Shown here: in pieces, positions 1 to 12,100 of the stretch
How the letters are laid out: every line of letters begins with the position of its first letter
Numbering within the stretch: position 1 is the first letter of the stretch
From: Pseudomonas sp. SL4(2022)
Lineage (GTDB): Bacteria > Pseudomonadota > Gammaproteobacteria > Pseudomonadales > Pseudomonadaceae
Length of the DNA stretch: 64,000 bases
Reading direction: 5' to 3'
Assembly (NCBI RefSeq): GCF_026625725.1
Contig: NZ_CP113060.1
Span: 682,001-746,000 of the forward strand
Notes under the pieces: generated by a model
What the model saw: only the letters and a program-made list of their open reading frames with translations
Database searches by the model: none
Told to the model about the DNA's origin: nothing
Program-made: the position numbers and the translations under genes

Positions 1-12
1 TCAGGCCAAGCA

Positions 13-600
13 TCAAGCAAGGCAGTTGATAAGCTGCGCAACGCATTCCTCAATCGACTGCTCAGCGGTCCTAAGCGTCAAATCGGGCTGCAGCGGTGGT
101 TCGTATGTAGATGTAATGCCCGTGAAGTCTGCAATTTCTCCTGCCCGAGCACGCAGATAGAGTCCCTTAACGTCCCTGGCCTCACAGACCTGAAGAGAAC
201 AGTCGAGATAGACCTCCATGAAGTCATCAGGACCGACTATACGGCGCACCATGTCGCGGTCACGTTCGGATGGCGATATAAAGGCCGCAACACAGATCAC
301 CCCAGAATCAACAAACAATTTCGCGACCTCAGCCGCGCGTCGCAGATTTTCATGACGGGCTTGCGGTGTAAAAGCCAAGTCTGCGCATAAACCACCCCGC
401 AGATGGTCGCCGTCAAGCACCACAGAGCGCCGTCCACGCTGATAAAGCTGTGCTTCTAAGGCATACGCCAATGTCGACTTACCCGCCCCCGAGAGTCCGG
501 TTAGCCAAAGCACCTGCCCACGCTGAGCATTGAGCAACTCGCGTTGCTTGCGACTGACGCGCTCGATTAACCGCAAGTTTGGCTCAGCACTGAGGCTCAT
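13..600 (-). CDS. cysC: Adenylyl-sulfate kinase (APS kinase)
   Basis: The 195-residue product phosphorylates adenosine 5'-phosphosulfate to PAPS in the cytoplasm, for sulfate assimilation or as sulfate donor. The P-loop GLSGAGKST lies at residues 35-43. The AFISPSERDRD segment carries the serine (S109) that is the phosphorylated residue in the E. coli enzyme, and DGDHLR at about 63-68 is the usual nucleotide-binding stretch. Length matches free-standing CysC proteins. In most pseudomonads the assimilatory kinase is fused to CysN, so a separate cysC may serve another purpose such as a sulfated glycan; that is inference. The downstream neighbour lies outside the window. The start at 600 gives the family's N-terminal helix. 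Confidence 0.93.
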   Translation of the reverse strand: MSLSAEPNLRLIERVSRKQRELLNAQRGQVLWLTGLSGAGKSTLAYALEAQLYQRGRRSVVLDGDHLRGGLCADLAFTPQARHENLRRAAEVAKLFVDSGVICVAAFISPSERDRDMVRRIVGPDDFMEVYLDCSLQVCEARDVKGLYLRARAGEIADFTGITSTYEPPLQPDLTLRTAEQSIEECVAQLINCLA

Positions 601-3223
<2,623 letters not shown>

Positions 3224-3230
3224 GCATCAT

Positions 3231-3270
3231 CCCCCGCAGGTGCAATGCCTGCGGGGGCCTGCTTTTTCTT
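3231..3270 (+). terminator. Rho-independent terminator of katG
   Basis: A perfect 10-base stem (3231-3240 with 3248-3257, CCCCCGCAGG / CCTGCGGGGG) and a 7-base loop are followed by a T-rich run (CTTTTTCTT). It starts 8 bases after the katG stop codon. Confidence 0.92.
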
Positions 3271-3835
3271 ACTCTTCACCCGCCCCTGATGGTCTGTGTC
3301 GCCATATTCGATATCACTTCATCAAAAGTGTTCGATCAATTATGCCCATGCCCCTATCAGCCTAACTTCTTAACAACACGCATCGCTCCCGAGAACACGC
3401 CTCAAGAGGATCCTGCTGCTAGCGCTCCGCGCCATCGCATTAGCGATCTGATGCGCTGTTTCCCGGCCAGGCACCCATTCAAAGCTGGAAGCATCAGCGG
3501 ATGTAATGACCAAACTGCCGTTAGGTCATACGCGCCCTGATGACGGCATCGGCAAAATCAAACCATTCCTGGCCCCCCCCGCTGGCGAACAACCGGGCAT
3601 TGCTTGCCGATACCCCCACCTTTTAACAACGAGATAACGCGATCACAGCCTGTTGGTTTAGGCCGGTTGTGACCTGCAGGTGGTCCCGCCCCCACATTGG
3701 GACAGTCGAGCAGAAAACAAATCCTATCCCTCTCAAATACCTGAAAAATCATATCGCGCGGCTTAACAAGACCAAGCAGGCCTATTTCCTGCAAAATCTA
3801 TGCACTGAACCAAGAAGTAGATACGCTCAATTTAA
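3271..3835. other. Intergenic region without a supported gene
   Basis: About 560 bases between the katG terminator and the sulfur module. Short open frames on both strands show no domain and no good ribosome binding sites. The A+T content rises towards 3840, consistent with a promoter for the downstream hydrolase, but I cannot fix -35/-10 boxes with confidence. Confidence 0.4.
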
Positions 3836-3851
3836 ATACTCTAAGGGGTAT
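3836..3851 (+). promoter_or_regulatory. CsoR/CstR-type operator-like palindrome
   Basis: ATACTC-TAAG-GGGTAT is an imperfect inverted repeat (5 of 6 base pairs). It resembles the ATACCC-N4-GGGTAT style operators known for CsoR-family repressors, including the persulfide sensor CstR. It sits immediately before the AGGAGG ribosome binding site (3853-3858) of the persulfide-dioxygenase-like gene, and a CsoR-family repressor lies 3 kb downstream in the same module. Operator function is inferred. Confidence 0.4.
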
Positions 3852-3867
3852 AAGGAGGAGCGCAACC

Positions 3868-4731
3868 ATGCAAGCCGTCGTCGAAACCTTTTTTGACCCT
3901 GACACCTTCACTTACAGCTATGTAGTCACTGACCCCAACACCCAACGCTGTGCGATTATCGACTCAGTACTGGACTACAACCCCGCGTCTGGCTGCACAT
4001 CGCAAACAAGCGCTGATCGGCTGATCCGATTCGTGAAAGATCACCACCTGAAGGTCGACTGGCTGCTGGAAACCCATGTGCATGCCGATCACCTGTCAGC
4101 CGCGCCATATCTGAAGCGTGAATTGGGTGGCCAGTTAGCTATTGGCGAAAATATCACCATCGTGCAGAACACCTTCGGCAAGCTGTTCAATGCCGGCCCT
4201 GAGTTCGCTACTGATGGCCGCCAGTTCGACCACTTGTTCAAAGATGGCGATACCTTCCAAGTGGGTAATATTCTGGCGCGTGCCATCCACACACCCGGCC
4301 ATACCCCTGCATGCATGACCTATGTGATTGGCGATGCCGGCTTTGTTGGCGACACACTGTTTATGCCGGACTACGGCACCGCCCGTTGCGACTTCCCCGG
4401 CGGCGATGCGCGCATGCTGTATCAGTCGATTCGCAAACTCTTTGCCCTGCCCGGCGACACCCGCTTGTTTATGTGCCATGACTACAAGGCACCAGGGCGC
4501 GATGACTTCCGCTACCAGACCACGGTAGCGGAGCAACGCGCGCTGAACGTGCATGTGCATGAAGGCATCAGCGAGGCCGATTTTGTCGCCATGCGCAGCG
4601 CCCGCGATGCCACCCTCGGCATGCCGATGCTGATTCTGCCGTCTGTGCAGGTGAACATGCGTGCCGGGCAACTGCCGCCTGCCGAGGACAACGGCACCCG
4701 CTACCTGAAAATCCCCCTCGACATGCTCTGA
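3868..4731 (+). CDS. Metallo-beta-lactamase-fold hydrolase, persulfide dioxygenase-like (ETHE1/Blh type)
   Basis: A 287-residue protein of the glyoxalase-II/ETHE1 group, which oxidises glutathione persulfide to sulfite using one Fe(II). The metal motif THVHADHLSAAP supplies H70, H72, D74 and H75; further ligands are the histidines in IHTPGHTPACM and MCHDYKAPGRDDF and the aspartate in GDTLF. The PGHTPACMTY and GTARCDFPGG segments favour the ETHE1/Blh group over true glyoxalase II. It has a strong AGGAGG site 9 bases before the ATG. The SulP transporter follows in the same direction, which fits sulfide/persulfide oxidation to sulfite or sulfate followed by anion transport. The exact substrate is not proven by sequence. 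Confidence 0.85.
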   Translation: MQAVVETFFDPDTFTYSYVVTDPNTQRCAIIDSVLDYNPASGCTSQTSADRLIRFVKDHHLKVDWLLETHVHADHLSAAPYLKRELGGQLAIGENITIVQNTFGKLFNAGPEFATDGRQFDHLFKDGDTFQVGNILARAIHTPGHTPACMTYVIGDAGFVGDTLFMPDYGTARCDFPGGDARMLYQSIRKLFALPGDTRLFMCHDYKAPGRDDFRYQTTVAEQRALNVHVHEGISEADFVAMRSARDATLGMPMLILPSVQVNMRAGQLPPAEDNGTRYLKIPLDML

Positions 4732-4741
4732 GGAACTGTCC

Positions 4742-4783
4742 ATGGATACGGCCTGTTACAGCACCCAGGTTTACACAACATGA
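4742..4783 (+). CDS. 13-codon leader ORF overlapping the sulP start (putative translational coupling)
   Basis: An ATG at 4742, preceded by GAGGA at about 4730-4734, opens a frame coding [13 protein letters not shown]. Its TGA stop (4781-4783) overlaps the sulP ATG (4780-4782) in an ATGA junction. The sulP start itself has no good ribosome binding site. This arrangement is typical of re-initiation coupling. No family is recognised; the peptide may have no function of its own. Confidence 0.45.
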   Translation: MDTACYSTQVYTT

Positions 4784-6567
4784 AGCTGAGCCGCTGGCTG
4801 CCCTGCCTCGACTGGGGGCGGCATTACAATCGCCATCACGCCAGCCAGGATGGCCTGGCCGCACTGATCGTCACGCTGATGCTGATCCCGCAAAGCCTGG
4901 CCTACGCCATGCTCGCCGGGTTGCCACCGGTGATGGGGTTGTACGCGAGTATCCTGCCACTGCTGGCCTATGCCTTGTTTGGCTCCAGCCGCACCCTGGC
5001 CGTGGGGCCGGTGGCAGTGGTGTCACTGATGACCGCCGCCGCGTTGCAGCCGCTGTTCCCGGCAGGCAGTGCCGAATACATCGGCGCAGCCATGCTGCTG
5101 GCGTTGCTTTCCGGGCTGTTGCTCAGCGTCATGGCGGTGCTGCGCTTGGGCTTTCTCGCCAATTTTCTCAGCCATCCGGTGGTGTCCGGTTTTATCAGCG
5201 CATCGGGCATCCTGATTGCGATCGGCCAACTCAAGCACCTGCTCGGCATCTCGGCATCGGGCGACAGCCTGCTGCAACTGCTTCCGCAACTCTGGCGGGG
5301 ATTACCCGCCATTCACGGGCCCACCTTGCTGATTGGCCTGCTCAGCCTGGCCTGGCTTTGGTGGGCTCGGGCACAGCTGAAACCGCTGCTGCAACGCCTG
5401 GGGCTGTCTGCCACGGCCGCCGGCAATGTCGCCAAAGCCGGACCGGTGCTGGCGATCATTGTCGCGGTTGTTGGCGTAACAGGGCTCAACCTGGATCAGG
5501 CTGGCGTAAAAGTGGTCGGCAGCATTCCCCAAGGCTTGCCAGGCTTGACCCTGCCTACGCTGGATCTCGACTTGGCCATGCAGTTGTTGCCTGCGGCCTT
5601 GCTGATCAGCCTGGTCGGGTTCGTCGAGTCGGTCTCAGTCGGCCAGACCCTGGCAGCAAAACGCCGTCAGCGCATCCAGCCGGATAACGAACTGCTCGGC
5701 CTCGGGACGGCCAACATTGCTGCGGCATTCAGTGGCGGCCTCCCCGTTACCGGTGGTTTCGCACGCTCGGTAGTCAACTACGACGCCGGGGCGCAAACCC
5801 CCATGGCTGGCGTATTCACCGCAGTCGGTATCGCCCTCAGTGTCATGCTGCTCACGCCATTACTGCACAACCTGCCACAGGCTGTGCTGGCCGCCACCAT
5901 CATCGTCGCCGTACTCAGCCTGGTCGATCTCGCATCGCTCAAGCGGACCTGGCGCTATTCGCGCCAGGACGGTGCCGCCCAGCTGGCAACCCTGCTCGGT
6001 GTTCTACTGATTGGCGTAGAAACCGGCATCCTGCTGGGTATGGGTCTGTCACTGCTGCTGTTTCTCTGGCGCACCAGCAAGCCGCATATGGCGGTCGTGG
6101 GGCAGGTGCCGGGTAGCGAACACTTTCGCAACGTCGAGCGTTTTAGTGTGATCGAATCGCCCAGTGTGTTGTCGTTGCGGGTTGACGAAAGCCTGTACTT
6201 CCCCAATGCACGCTACCTGGAAGACCGCATTGGCGAGCTGATTGCGAGCCGTCCGCAAGTTCGTCATCTGGTGTTGATGTGTTCGGGGGTCAACCTGATC
6301 GATGCCAGTGCGCTGGACTCACTAGAGGCAATCGTCGAACGCTTGCAGACAGCGGGCGTACACCTGCATTTATCTGAGGTCAAAGGCCCGGTCATGGATC
6401 AGCTACACCGCTCCAGCTTCCTGGATGAGCTTTCCGGCCAGGTGTTTATCAGCCAGTTTGAAGCCTTGAAAACCCTCTCCCCACAAACACTGCAAACAGA
6501 TCCCGCTTGTACGGAAAATCAGCGGCATTCTGCTGCTCAAGCTGGTCATCCTTCGTCGCCCAAGTGA
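4780..6567 (+). CDS. SulP family inorganic anion transporter with STAS domain
   Basis: A 595-residue inner-membrane protein of the SLC26/SulP family, which moves sulfate, bicarbonate or related anions. The SulP signature ([26 protein letters not shown]) lies near residues 30-57 and is followed by about a dozen hydrophobic segments up to roughly residue 430. The cytoplasmic STAS domain covers about 440-565, with [12 protein letters not shown] as its phosphorylation-loop region. It follows the persulfide-dioxygenase-like gene by 48 bases, with a coupling ORF in between. The last 24 residues are hydrophilic and run into a decayed cydA fragment, so the native C-terminus may have been replaced. 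Sulfite or sulfate export is a plausible role by context. Confidence 0.9.
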   Translation: MKLSRWLPCLDWGRHYNRHHASQDGLAALIVTLMLIPQSLAYAMLAGLPPVMGLYASILPLLAYALFGSSRTLAVGPVAVVSLMTAAALQPLFPAGSAEYIGAAMLLALLSGLLLSVMAVLRLGFLANFLSHPVVSGFISASGILIAIGQLKHLLGISASGDSLLQLLPQLWRGLPAIHGPTLLIGLLSLAWLWWARAQLKPLLQRLGLSATAAGNVAKAGPVLAIIVAVVGVTGLNLDQAGVKVVGSIPQGLPGLTLPTLDLDLAMQLLPAALLISLVGFVESVSVGQTLAAKRRQRIQPDNELLGLGTANIAAAFSGGLPVTGGFARSVVNYDAGAQTPMAGVFTAVGIALSVMLLTPLLHNLPQAVLAATIIVAVLSLVDLASLKRTWRYSRQDGAAQLATLLGVLLIGVETGILLGMGLSLLLFLWRTSKPHMAVVGQVPGSEHFRNVERFSVIESPSVLSLRVDESLYFPNARYLEDRIGELIASRPQVRHLVLMCSGVNLIDASALDSLEAIVERLQTAGVHLHLSEVKGPVMDQLHRSSFLDELSGQVFISQFEALKTLSPQTLQTDPACTENQRHSAAQAGHPSSPK

Positions 6568-6711
6568 AGTTCGTGCACACCGTATCGGCCGGTTATGTCA
6601 CCGGGGCGATCTTCATGCTGGCCATTGCCAGCGACTAGCTGCTGAAAAATGCGACATGGCGTTTGCCCGCTGCTCCTCGCCATTGCCGCCGTATTCGGCC
6701 TGGCACTCACG
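6555..6711 (+). pseudogene. Decayed fragment of cytochrome bd oxidase subunit I (cydA)
   Basis: Translating from 6555 gives [20 protein letters not shown], matching the conserved CydA stretch AQVKFxHTVxxGYVTGAMF. It is followed by MLAIASD, a TAG at 6636 where CydA has tyrosine, then LLK. Shifting frame gives DMAFAR at 6653-6670, and shifting again gives AIAAVFGLALT at 6679-6711; both are the next parts of the same CydA region. So about 50 codons of cydA survive with one stop and two frameshifts. The fragment overlaps the 3' end of sulP and touches the 3' end of the CsoR-like gene, marking an old rearrangement junction. Confidence 0.75.
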
Positions 6712-6982
6712 TATATTTGGTGAAGATGGTCCGTACCTGAGCCAGCTTGTCCTGATTGCTTTGGTCAGAATTGAGGATGGCATCCTCGGCCAGGCATATG
6801 AGCATTTCCTGATAGGCCTTATCCAAGGCCTTGCGCGCGGCACTGAACTGCTGGGCGATCGCATCACATTCATCATCACGCCTGATCATGGCCTGAATAC
6901 CGCGCACCTGCCCCTCGACACGGGCCAGGCGCTTGAGCAGCGCATCACGGTGCTGCACTCGTTCCGCATCAATCATTTCCAA
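6707..6982 (-). CDS. CsoR/FrmR-family transcriptional repressor
   Basis: A 91-residue all-helical DNA-binding repressor of the CsoR/RcnR/FrmR/CstR family (DUF156). The signature RLARVEGQVRGIQAMI is at about residues 18-33. Only two cysteines are present. C39 (DDECDAI) is at the family's conserved ligand position. C63 (EMLICLAED) sits one residue before the position of the second (histidine) ligand in copper or formaldehyde sensors, and the third CsoR ligand position is alanine. That pattern fits a thiol sensor better than a copper sensor, although spacing differs from S. aureus CstR. It converges with the SulP gene; control of that operon is inferred from context and the ATACTC-N4-GGGTAT site. 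Confidence 0.85.
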   Translation of the reverse strand: MEMIDAERVQHRDALLKRLARVEGQVRGIQAMIRRDDECDAIAQQFSAARKALDKAYQEMLICLAEDAILNSDQSNQDKLAQVRTIFTKYT

Positions 6983-7570
6983 TGTCTACCTGAACCGCCA
7001 TGTAAAGGCTCCGCGCAGCTCGCCGAGAGCAAAACCAAGGGCCTGATCGTGCGGGCAGCGTACATCAATCAGCGCCGCAAGCGCTGGTTCTATCTGCTGG
7101 CCATGCAGGCCAGGTATCGGTGGAGTTCTCCGAGCTACGCCCCTTGAGCATCGCTCGCCCGACACCCGATTTCCCACAGACTCGTGCTGTGCTCTGCAGC
7201 GTTCTGCAATGCCCACAAATGACATGCGTCTACCGCACTGGCCGAGTGCTGCCAGCACTGCATCGCCGACTTGACCGTCGCCAACAGAGATTGCGGAAAA
7301 GCGGGTAGCAGCGCCGCATCTTAAGCGGTTAGCGCAGGTAACGTCTCAGCAGACGCGGAAGCGCTCAATGGACCCAGATGAACAACCGTAATCAGCTGCA
7401 AAAACCACACAGGAAAATTTACTCCCGCAGGTATAAATGCCTATGAATTACTGGATTATTCACTGAAAACAGAAATCCTCATCGAGCACCGCGCTTTCAC
7501 GCCGGCCTCACTAGCCTTCAAGCGATATGGCGCGCTAGCCTGAACCTGCCTAACCCACGAGAACGCAGCC
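6983..7570. other. Intergenic region, possible degraded coding remnants
   Basis: No intact gene is supported. A leftward frame (7258 to 6986) ends just before the csoR-like start and contains ALIDVRCPHDQALGFALG, faintly like the start of a rhodanese-type domain (LxDVRxPxE), but the rest does not fit. The stretch 7330-7560 is A+T-richer and serves as the upstream region of the hydrolase gene at 7571. Confidence 0.3.
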
Positions 7571-8836
7571 TTGCATCCTTGCTCTTTCATCCTCGCCACC
7601 ATCCTGACTGCCTTGCTGGCCGGCTGCGGCGCAGCCAAACCGCTGACGCTGATGTCCACCCCGGTGATCTACCATCAAGCGGCCATCGACCCCTTTGCCC
7701 ACCTGCCCGAGACCGAGCGGGTGCCGGAAGTGTCGGTGTTCTACGCCACCAATCGCGCGCCGAATACACAGGGCTATGGCAATCAGGTCAGCGACCAGCT
7801 GCACCTCGGCAGCGCCAGCGTTCGCCTGGGCGGCAGTGACGACCTGTGGCCGCAGTTGCACAGCGCATCGCTGAGCGAAACCCGCCCGCGCGACCTGCCA
7901 CTGAGCCTGCTGCATACACAGGAAGACGCCCACTTACCTCTGCAGAGCGTCCGCGACACAGCGTTGCCGGCAGACGTGCAGGCCTATATGGATGCGCTCA
8001 ACCTGCAACTGAGCAAGGCGCGCGACAAAGAGATCATTCTTTATGTGCATGGGGCGAAAGTGGACTTCGCCAACGCCAATCAACTCACCGGCGAGTTGGT
8101 TCATTTTGCCGGGCGCGACTTCGTCGGCCTGGCGTTTGCCTGGCCGACGCACCAGAACATCATGAGTTACCTGCTCGGCATCGATGTCGAGCGCGCCCGC
8201 CAGTCCAGTCATGCGCTCAGCCAGTTGCTGGAACTGCTGGCCCGCCACAGCCACGCCGAGCGCATTAATCTGGTGGCCTACAGTGCGGGCGGACGCGTGA
8301 CCTCACTGGCCCTGCAGGAACTGGCTGCCCGGCACGTCGAACTGAGCCGCGCACAGTTGCAGGCGCGTTACCGCATTGGCGCGGTGGTCTTCGCCGCCGC
8401 CGATGTGCCTGAAGAATTGTTTGAGCAACGCCTGCCCGGTATCAGCAAGATTGCAGAGCAAGTGATGATCACCGTCTCCGATCAGGACGACGCCCTGCAA
8501 TACGCCCACCTGCTGATGCCCGGCGGCCCACGGATTGGCAGCAGCCAGGCCGAGGCCAGCCTGCATCGTTTCACCCAGCGCCAGCACCTGGATAACGTCA
8601 ACCTGCTGGATGTGTCAGGACGTTATGCCGAGCGTGGGTTCGATATCGTCGGCCATCACTACTGGTATCGCCATCCCTGGGTCAGCAGCGATGTGATCCT
8701 GCTGCTGCGCACCAACCTCAGACCGCAGGCGCGCGCATTGACGCCTGGAGATCATCCGGCCATGTGGTACATGCAGCACGATTACCCGGTGGAAGTACGC
8801 AATGTCACCCGCCAAGTGCTCAAGGGGCAGTGGTAG
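7571..8836 (+). CDS. Lipoprotein alpha/beta hydrolase, DUF900 type
   Basis: A 421-residue predicted outer- or inner-membrane lipoprotein. A short hydrophobic signal ends in the lipobox LLAGC (C19). The segment VSVFYATNRAP (about 55-64) is the family's N-terminal hallmark. The hydrolase core shows ILYVHGAKVDF (oxyanion region, about 156-165) and the nucleophile elbow AYSAGGR with S238. The substrate is unknown; relatives are described only as esterase/lipase-like. The start is TTG at 7571: an in-frame stop at 7541 and the lack of other start codons leave it as the only one that keeps a full signal peptide. The ribosome binding site is weak. Confidence 0.85.
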   Translation: MHPCSFILATILTALLAGCGAAKPLTLMSTPVIYHQAAIDPFAHLPETERVPEVSVFYATNRAPNTQGYGNQVSDQLHLGSASVRLGGSDDLWPQLHSASLSETRPRDLPLSLLHTQEDAHLPLQSVRDTALPADVQAYMDALNLQLSKARDKEIILYVHGAKVDFANANQLTGELVHFAGRDFVGLAFAWPTHQNIMSYLLGIDVERARQSSHALSQLLELLARHSHAERINLVAYSAGGRVTSLALQELAARHVELSRAQLQARYRIGAVVFAAADVPEELFEQRLPGISKIAEQVMITVSDQDDALQYAHLLMPGGPRIGSSQAEASLHRFTQRQHLDNVNLLDVSGRYAERGFDIVGHHYWYRHPWVSSDVILLLRTNLRPQARALTPGDHPAMWYMQHDYPVEVRNVTRQVLKGQW

Positions 8837-9131
8837 ACAGAGCAGAATTCGATTACAGATAGGCACAGCAGATGGCGGCCGATGTGGAACGGAGCCGGTC
8901 GCTCCGTCCCGCACCCACCGGGTAGGTGGGTACCGTGCATCGAAATGCCAGAGAGAAGAAACCCAACACACCGGGCGGGTAGCCCACCGTTGCCGGATGT
9001 GCGCTGGGCGCTGCATAACAGCCAGGGCCGTCTGCAGCATCAGGTGGAAAACACCTGAGGGTGGCGGTAAGCCGGTATTGCCAACCACCCCGGCCGGCGA
9101 GCCGGTCAGGGTGGGATGCTCGTAGAACCGA

Positions 9132-12100
9132 TTAGCCGATGGTCATCAGGCTGGCGTTACCGCCCGCTGCGGCTGTGTTGATGCTCAGGGCGTGCTCGAT
9201 CAGCAGGCGCTCCAGCGGAATATCCGTCTCGCCTTTGTGCAGACCATGCACACCAATAATCGCGCCGGGACGCTGAGCGGCCAGTTGGCAGACTTCGCGC
9301 AGTTGATCGGAGTCACCGTGATGGAGGATGGCGTCGAACACCGTTTCGCTCTCGCTCCACTGGCTAAGCACGGTGATGCGTTGCTGCACAGCCTTGGGCA
9401 GTGCGGCAAACAGCTCGCGGGTCAGCTCGCTTTCCTGCCACAGCACCTGGCAACCCACGGCCAGAGCCGCCGCCAATTGTGTCAGCAAGTCACTGCGCTC
9501 AGCAGCCAGGCACAGCACATGTTCGCGCGGCAACAGGCTGTAGCTGTTGCGCTCGCCGGTTGGGCCGTTAAGCATCTGCACGGTGCCGCTCTGCGCCAGC
9601 CCAACGTACTGCGCACTGAGTGCACTCAGGCTCGGCTCATGCTTGGCCGCCCAATCCTGCAGTGCCTGAATCACCTTGGTCTGCTCGGCCGGACGCTGAA
9701 TTTCGCCCTTCTCCTGCTGCAATTGCTTAGCCACCGCATCCTGCGGACGGGTTGCCAGCAGGCGGTACATGTACAGCGGGCCACCGGCTTTCGGGCCGGT
9801 GCCGGACAGGCCTTCACCGCCAAATGGCTGCACGCCGACCACGGCACCGACCATGTTGCGGTTCACATACAGGTTACCGACCTTGGCGGTATTGACCACT
9901 TGCGCAATGGTTTCGTCGATGCGCGTGTGCACGCCAAGGGTCAGGCCGTAGCCACTGTCGTTGATCTGCTGCAGCAGCGTGCCCAAGTCAGCACGCGCAT
10001 AACGCACCACGTGCAGCACCGGGCCGAAGATTTCGCGCTGCAACTCAGTAAAGCTGTCCAGCTCGATCAGCGTTGGCAGCACAAAGGTGCCGCGCTTGAT
10101 GTCGTCACCGGCAACGCGCGCCAGCTGGAAGACCTTGCGGCCTTTCTCGCGCATCTTCTCGATGTGCTGGTCGATATTGCCCTTGGCTTCCGCGTCGATC
10201 ACCGGGCCGATATCAGTGCTCAGGCGCTCCGGGTTGCCCAGGCTGTATTCGGCCATGGCGCCCTTGAGCATGTTGATCACGCGGTCCGCCACGTCTTCCT
10301 GCACGCACAGTACGCGCAGGGCTGAGCAGCGCTGGCCGGCGCTGTCGAAGGCCGAGGCCACCACATCGACCACCACCTGTTCAGTCAGCGCTGAGGAATC
10401 GACGATCATGCTGTTGAGGCCGCCCGTCTCGGCGATCAACGGAATAGTGCGCCCTTGTGCATCCAGGCGACCGGCGAGGTTGCGCTGGATGATGCCCGCC
10501 ACTTCGGTGGAACCGGTGAACATCACGCCACGCACGCGCTCGTTGCCGATCAGGCCAGCGCCGACAGTTTCACCACGACCCGGCAGCAGCTGCACGGCGC
10601 CGCTCGGCACACCGGCATCCAGCAGAATGCGCACGGCTTGCGCGGCGATCAGCGGCGTCTGCTCAGCGGGCTTGGCCAGCACGGTGTTACCGGCAGCCAG
10701 CGCAGCAGCGACCTGACCGCTGAAGATGGCCAGCGGGAAGTTCCACGGGCTGATGCACACCACCGGGCCTAGCGGGCGGTGGCTGTCATTGCTGAAGTGA
10801 TTACCTGCCTGCGCCGCGTAGTAGCGCAGGAAGTCAACCGCCTCGCGCACTTCGGCGATGGCGTTGGCGAAGGTCTTGCCGGATTCACGCACCAACAAGC
10901 CCATCAGTTGCTGCATTTCCGCTTCCATCTGGTCGGCGGCGCGATCCAAAACGGCGGCGCGCTCAGCCGGCAGGGTCGATTGCCAGATCTGCCCACTCGA
11001 CACCGCGCAGAGCACGGCGTTGCGCACATCCTGCTCGCTGGCCTCATGCACATAACCAACGATGTCGCGGTGGTCCGCCGGGTTGCGTACCGGCTGCGCC
11101 TCGCTCAGCTCAGGTGCTTCACAACCGAGCAGCGGCATGGCCTTGTAGGCATTGTTGCTGCTGCTCAGCAGCGCCGAGGACAGCGAACCGAGGCGGTGCT
11201 CGTTGGCCAGGTCGATGCCTTCGGAGTTTAAGCGGGCATCGCCATACAGCGCACGCGGCAGGGCAATGCGTGGGTGTGGCAGGCCAAGGCCGCCTTCCTG
11301 CGTGGCCATCTGCTCGACCTGCTGTACCGGGTCGAGCACCAGCTCCTTGATCGAAATGCTGTGGTCAGCAATGCGGTTGACGAACGAGGTGTTCGCGCCG
11401 TTTTCCAGCAGACGACGCACCAAGTAAGCCAACAGGGTTTCATGACTACCCACCGGTGCATAGATGCGGCACGGACGGTTCAGCTTGCCATCGGCAACCT
11501 TGCCCACCACCTGCTCGTACAGCGGCTCGCCCATGCCATGCAGGCACTGGAACTCGTACTGACCAGGGTAGTAGTTCTGCCCGGCCAGTTGATAAATGGC
11601 CGACAGCGAGTGGGCGTTGTGGGTGGCGAACTGCGGGTAGATGGCTTCCGGCACGGCCAGCAGTTTGCGCGCGCAGGCGATGTAAGAAATGTCGGTGTAG
11701 GGCTTGCGGGTGTACACCGGATAGCCTTCCAGGCCTTCGACCTGGGCGCGTTTGATTTCGCTGTCCCAGTACGCGCCTTTTACCAGGCGGATCATCAGGC
11801 GGTGACGGCTGCGCTTGGCCAGATCGATCACGTAGTCGATCACGTACGGGCAGCGCTTCTGGTAAGCCTGAATCACAAAGCCGATACCGTTCCAGCCGGT
11901 CAGGGCCCGGTCGAAGCACAGGCGCTCCAGCAGATCGAGGGAGATTTCCAGGCGGTCGGCTTCTTCGGCGTCGATGTTCAGGCCGATGTCGTACTGTTTG
12001 GCCAGCTTGGTCAAGCCCAGCAGGATCGGGTACAGCTCGTCCATCACCCGGTCGTACTGGGCACGGCTGTAACGCGGGTGCAGCGCCGAGAGTTTGATCG

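Noticed and set aside
6986..7258. Leftward frame with IDVRCPHDQALG, resembling a rhodanese domain start
   Set aside because: Only a dozen residues fit; the active-site cysteine loop is absent and the rest is Arg/Gly-rich. It could be a remnant, but evidence is too thin.
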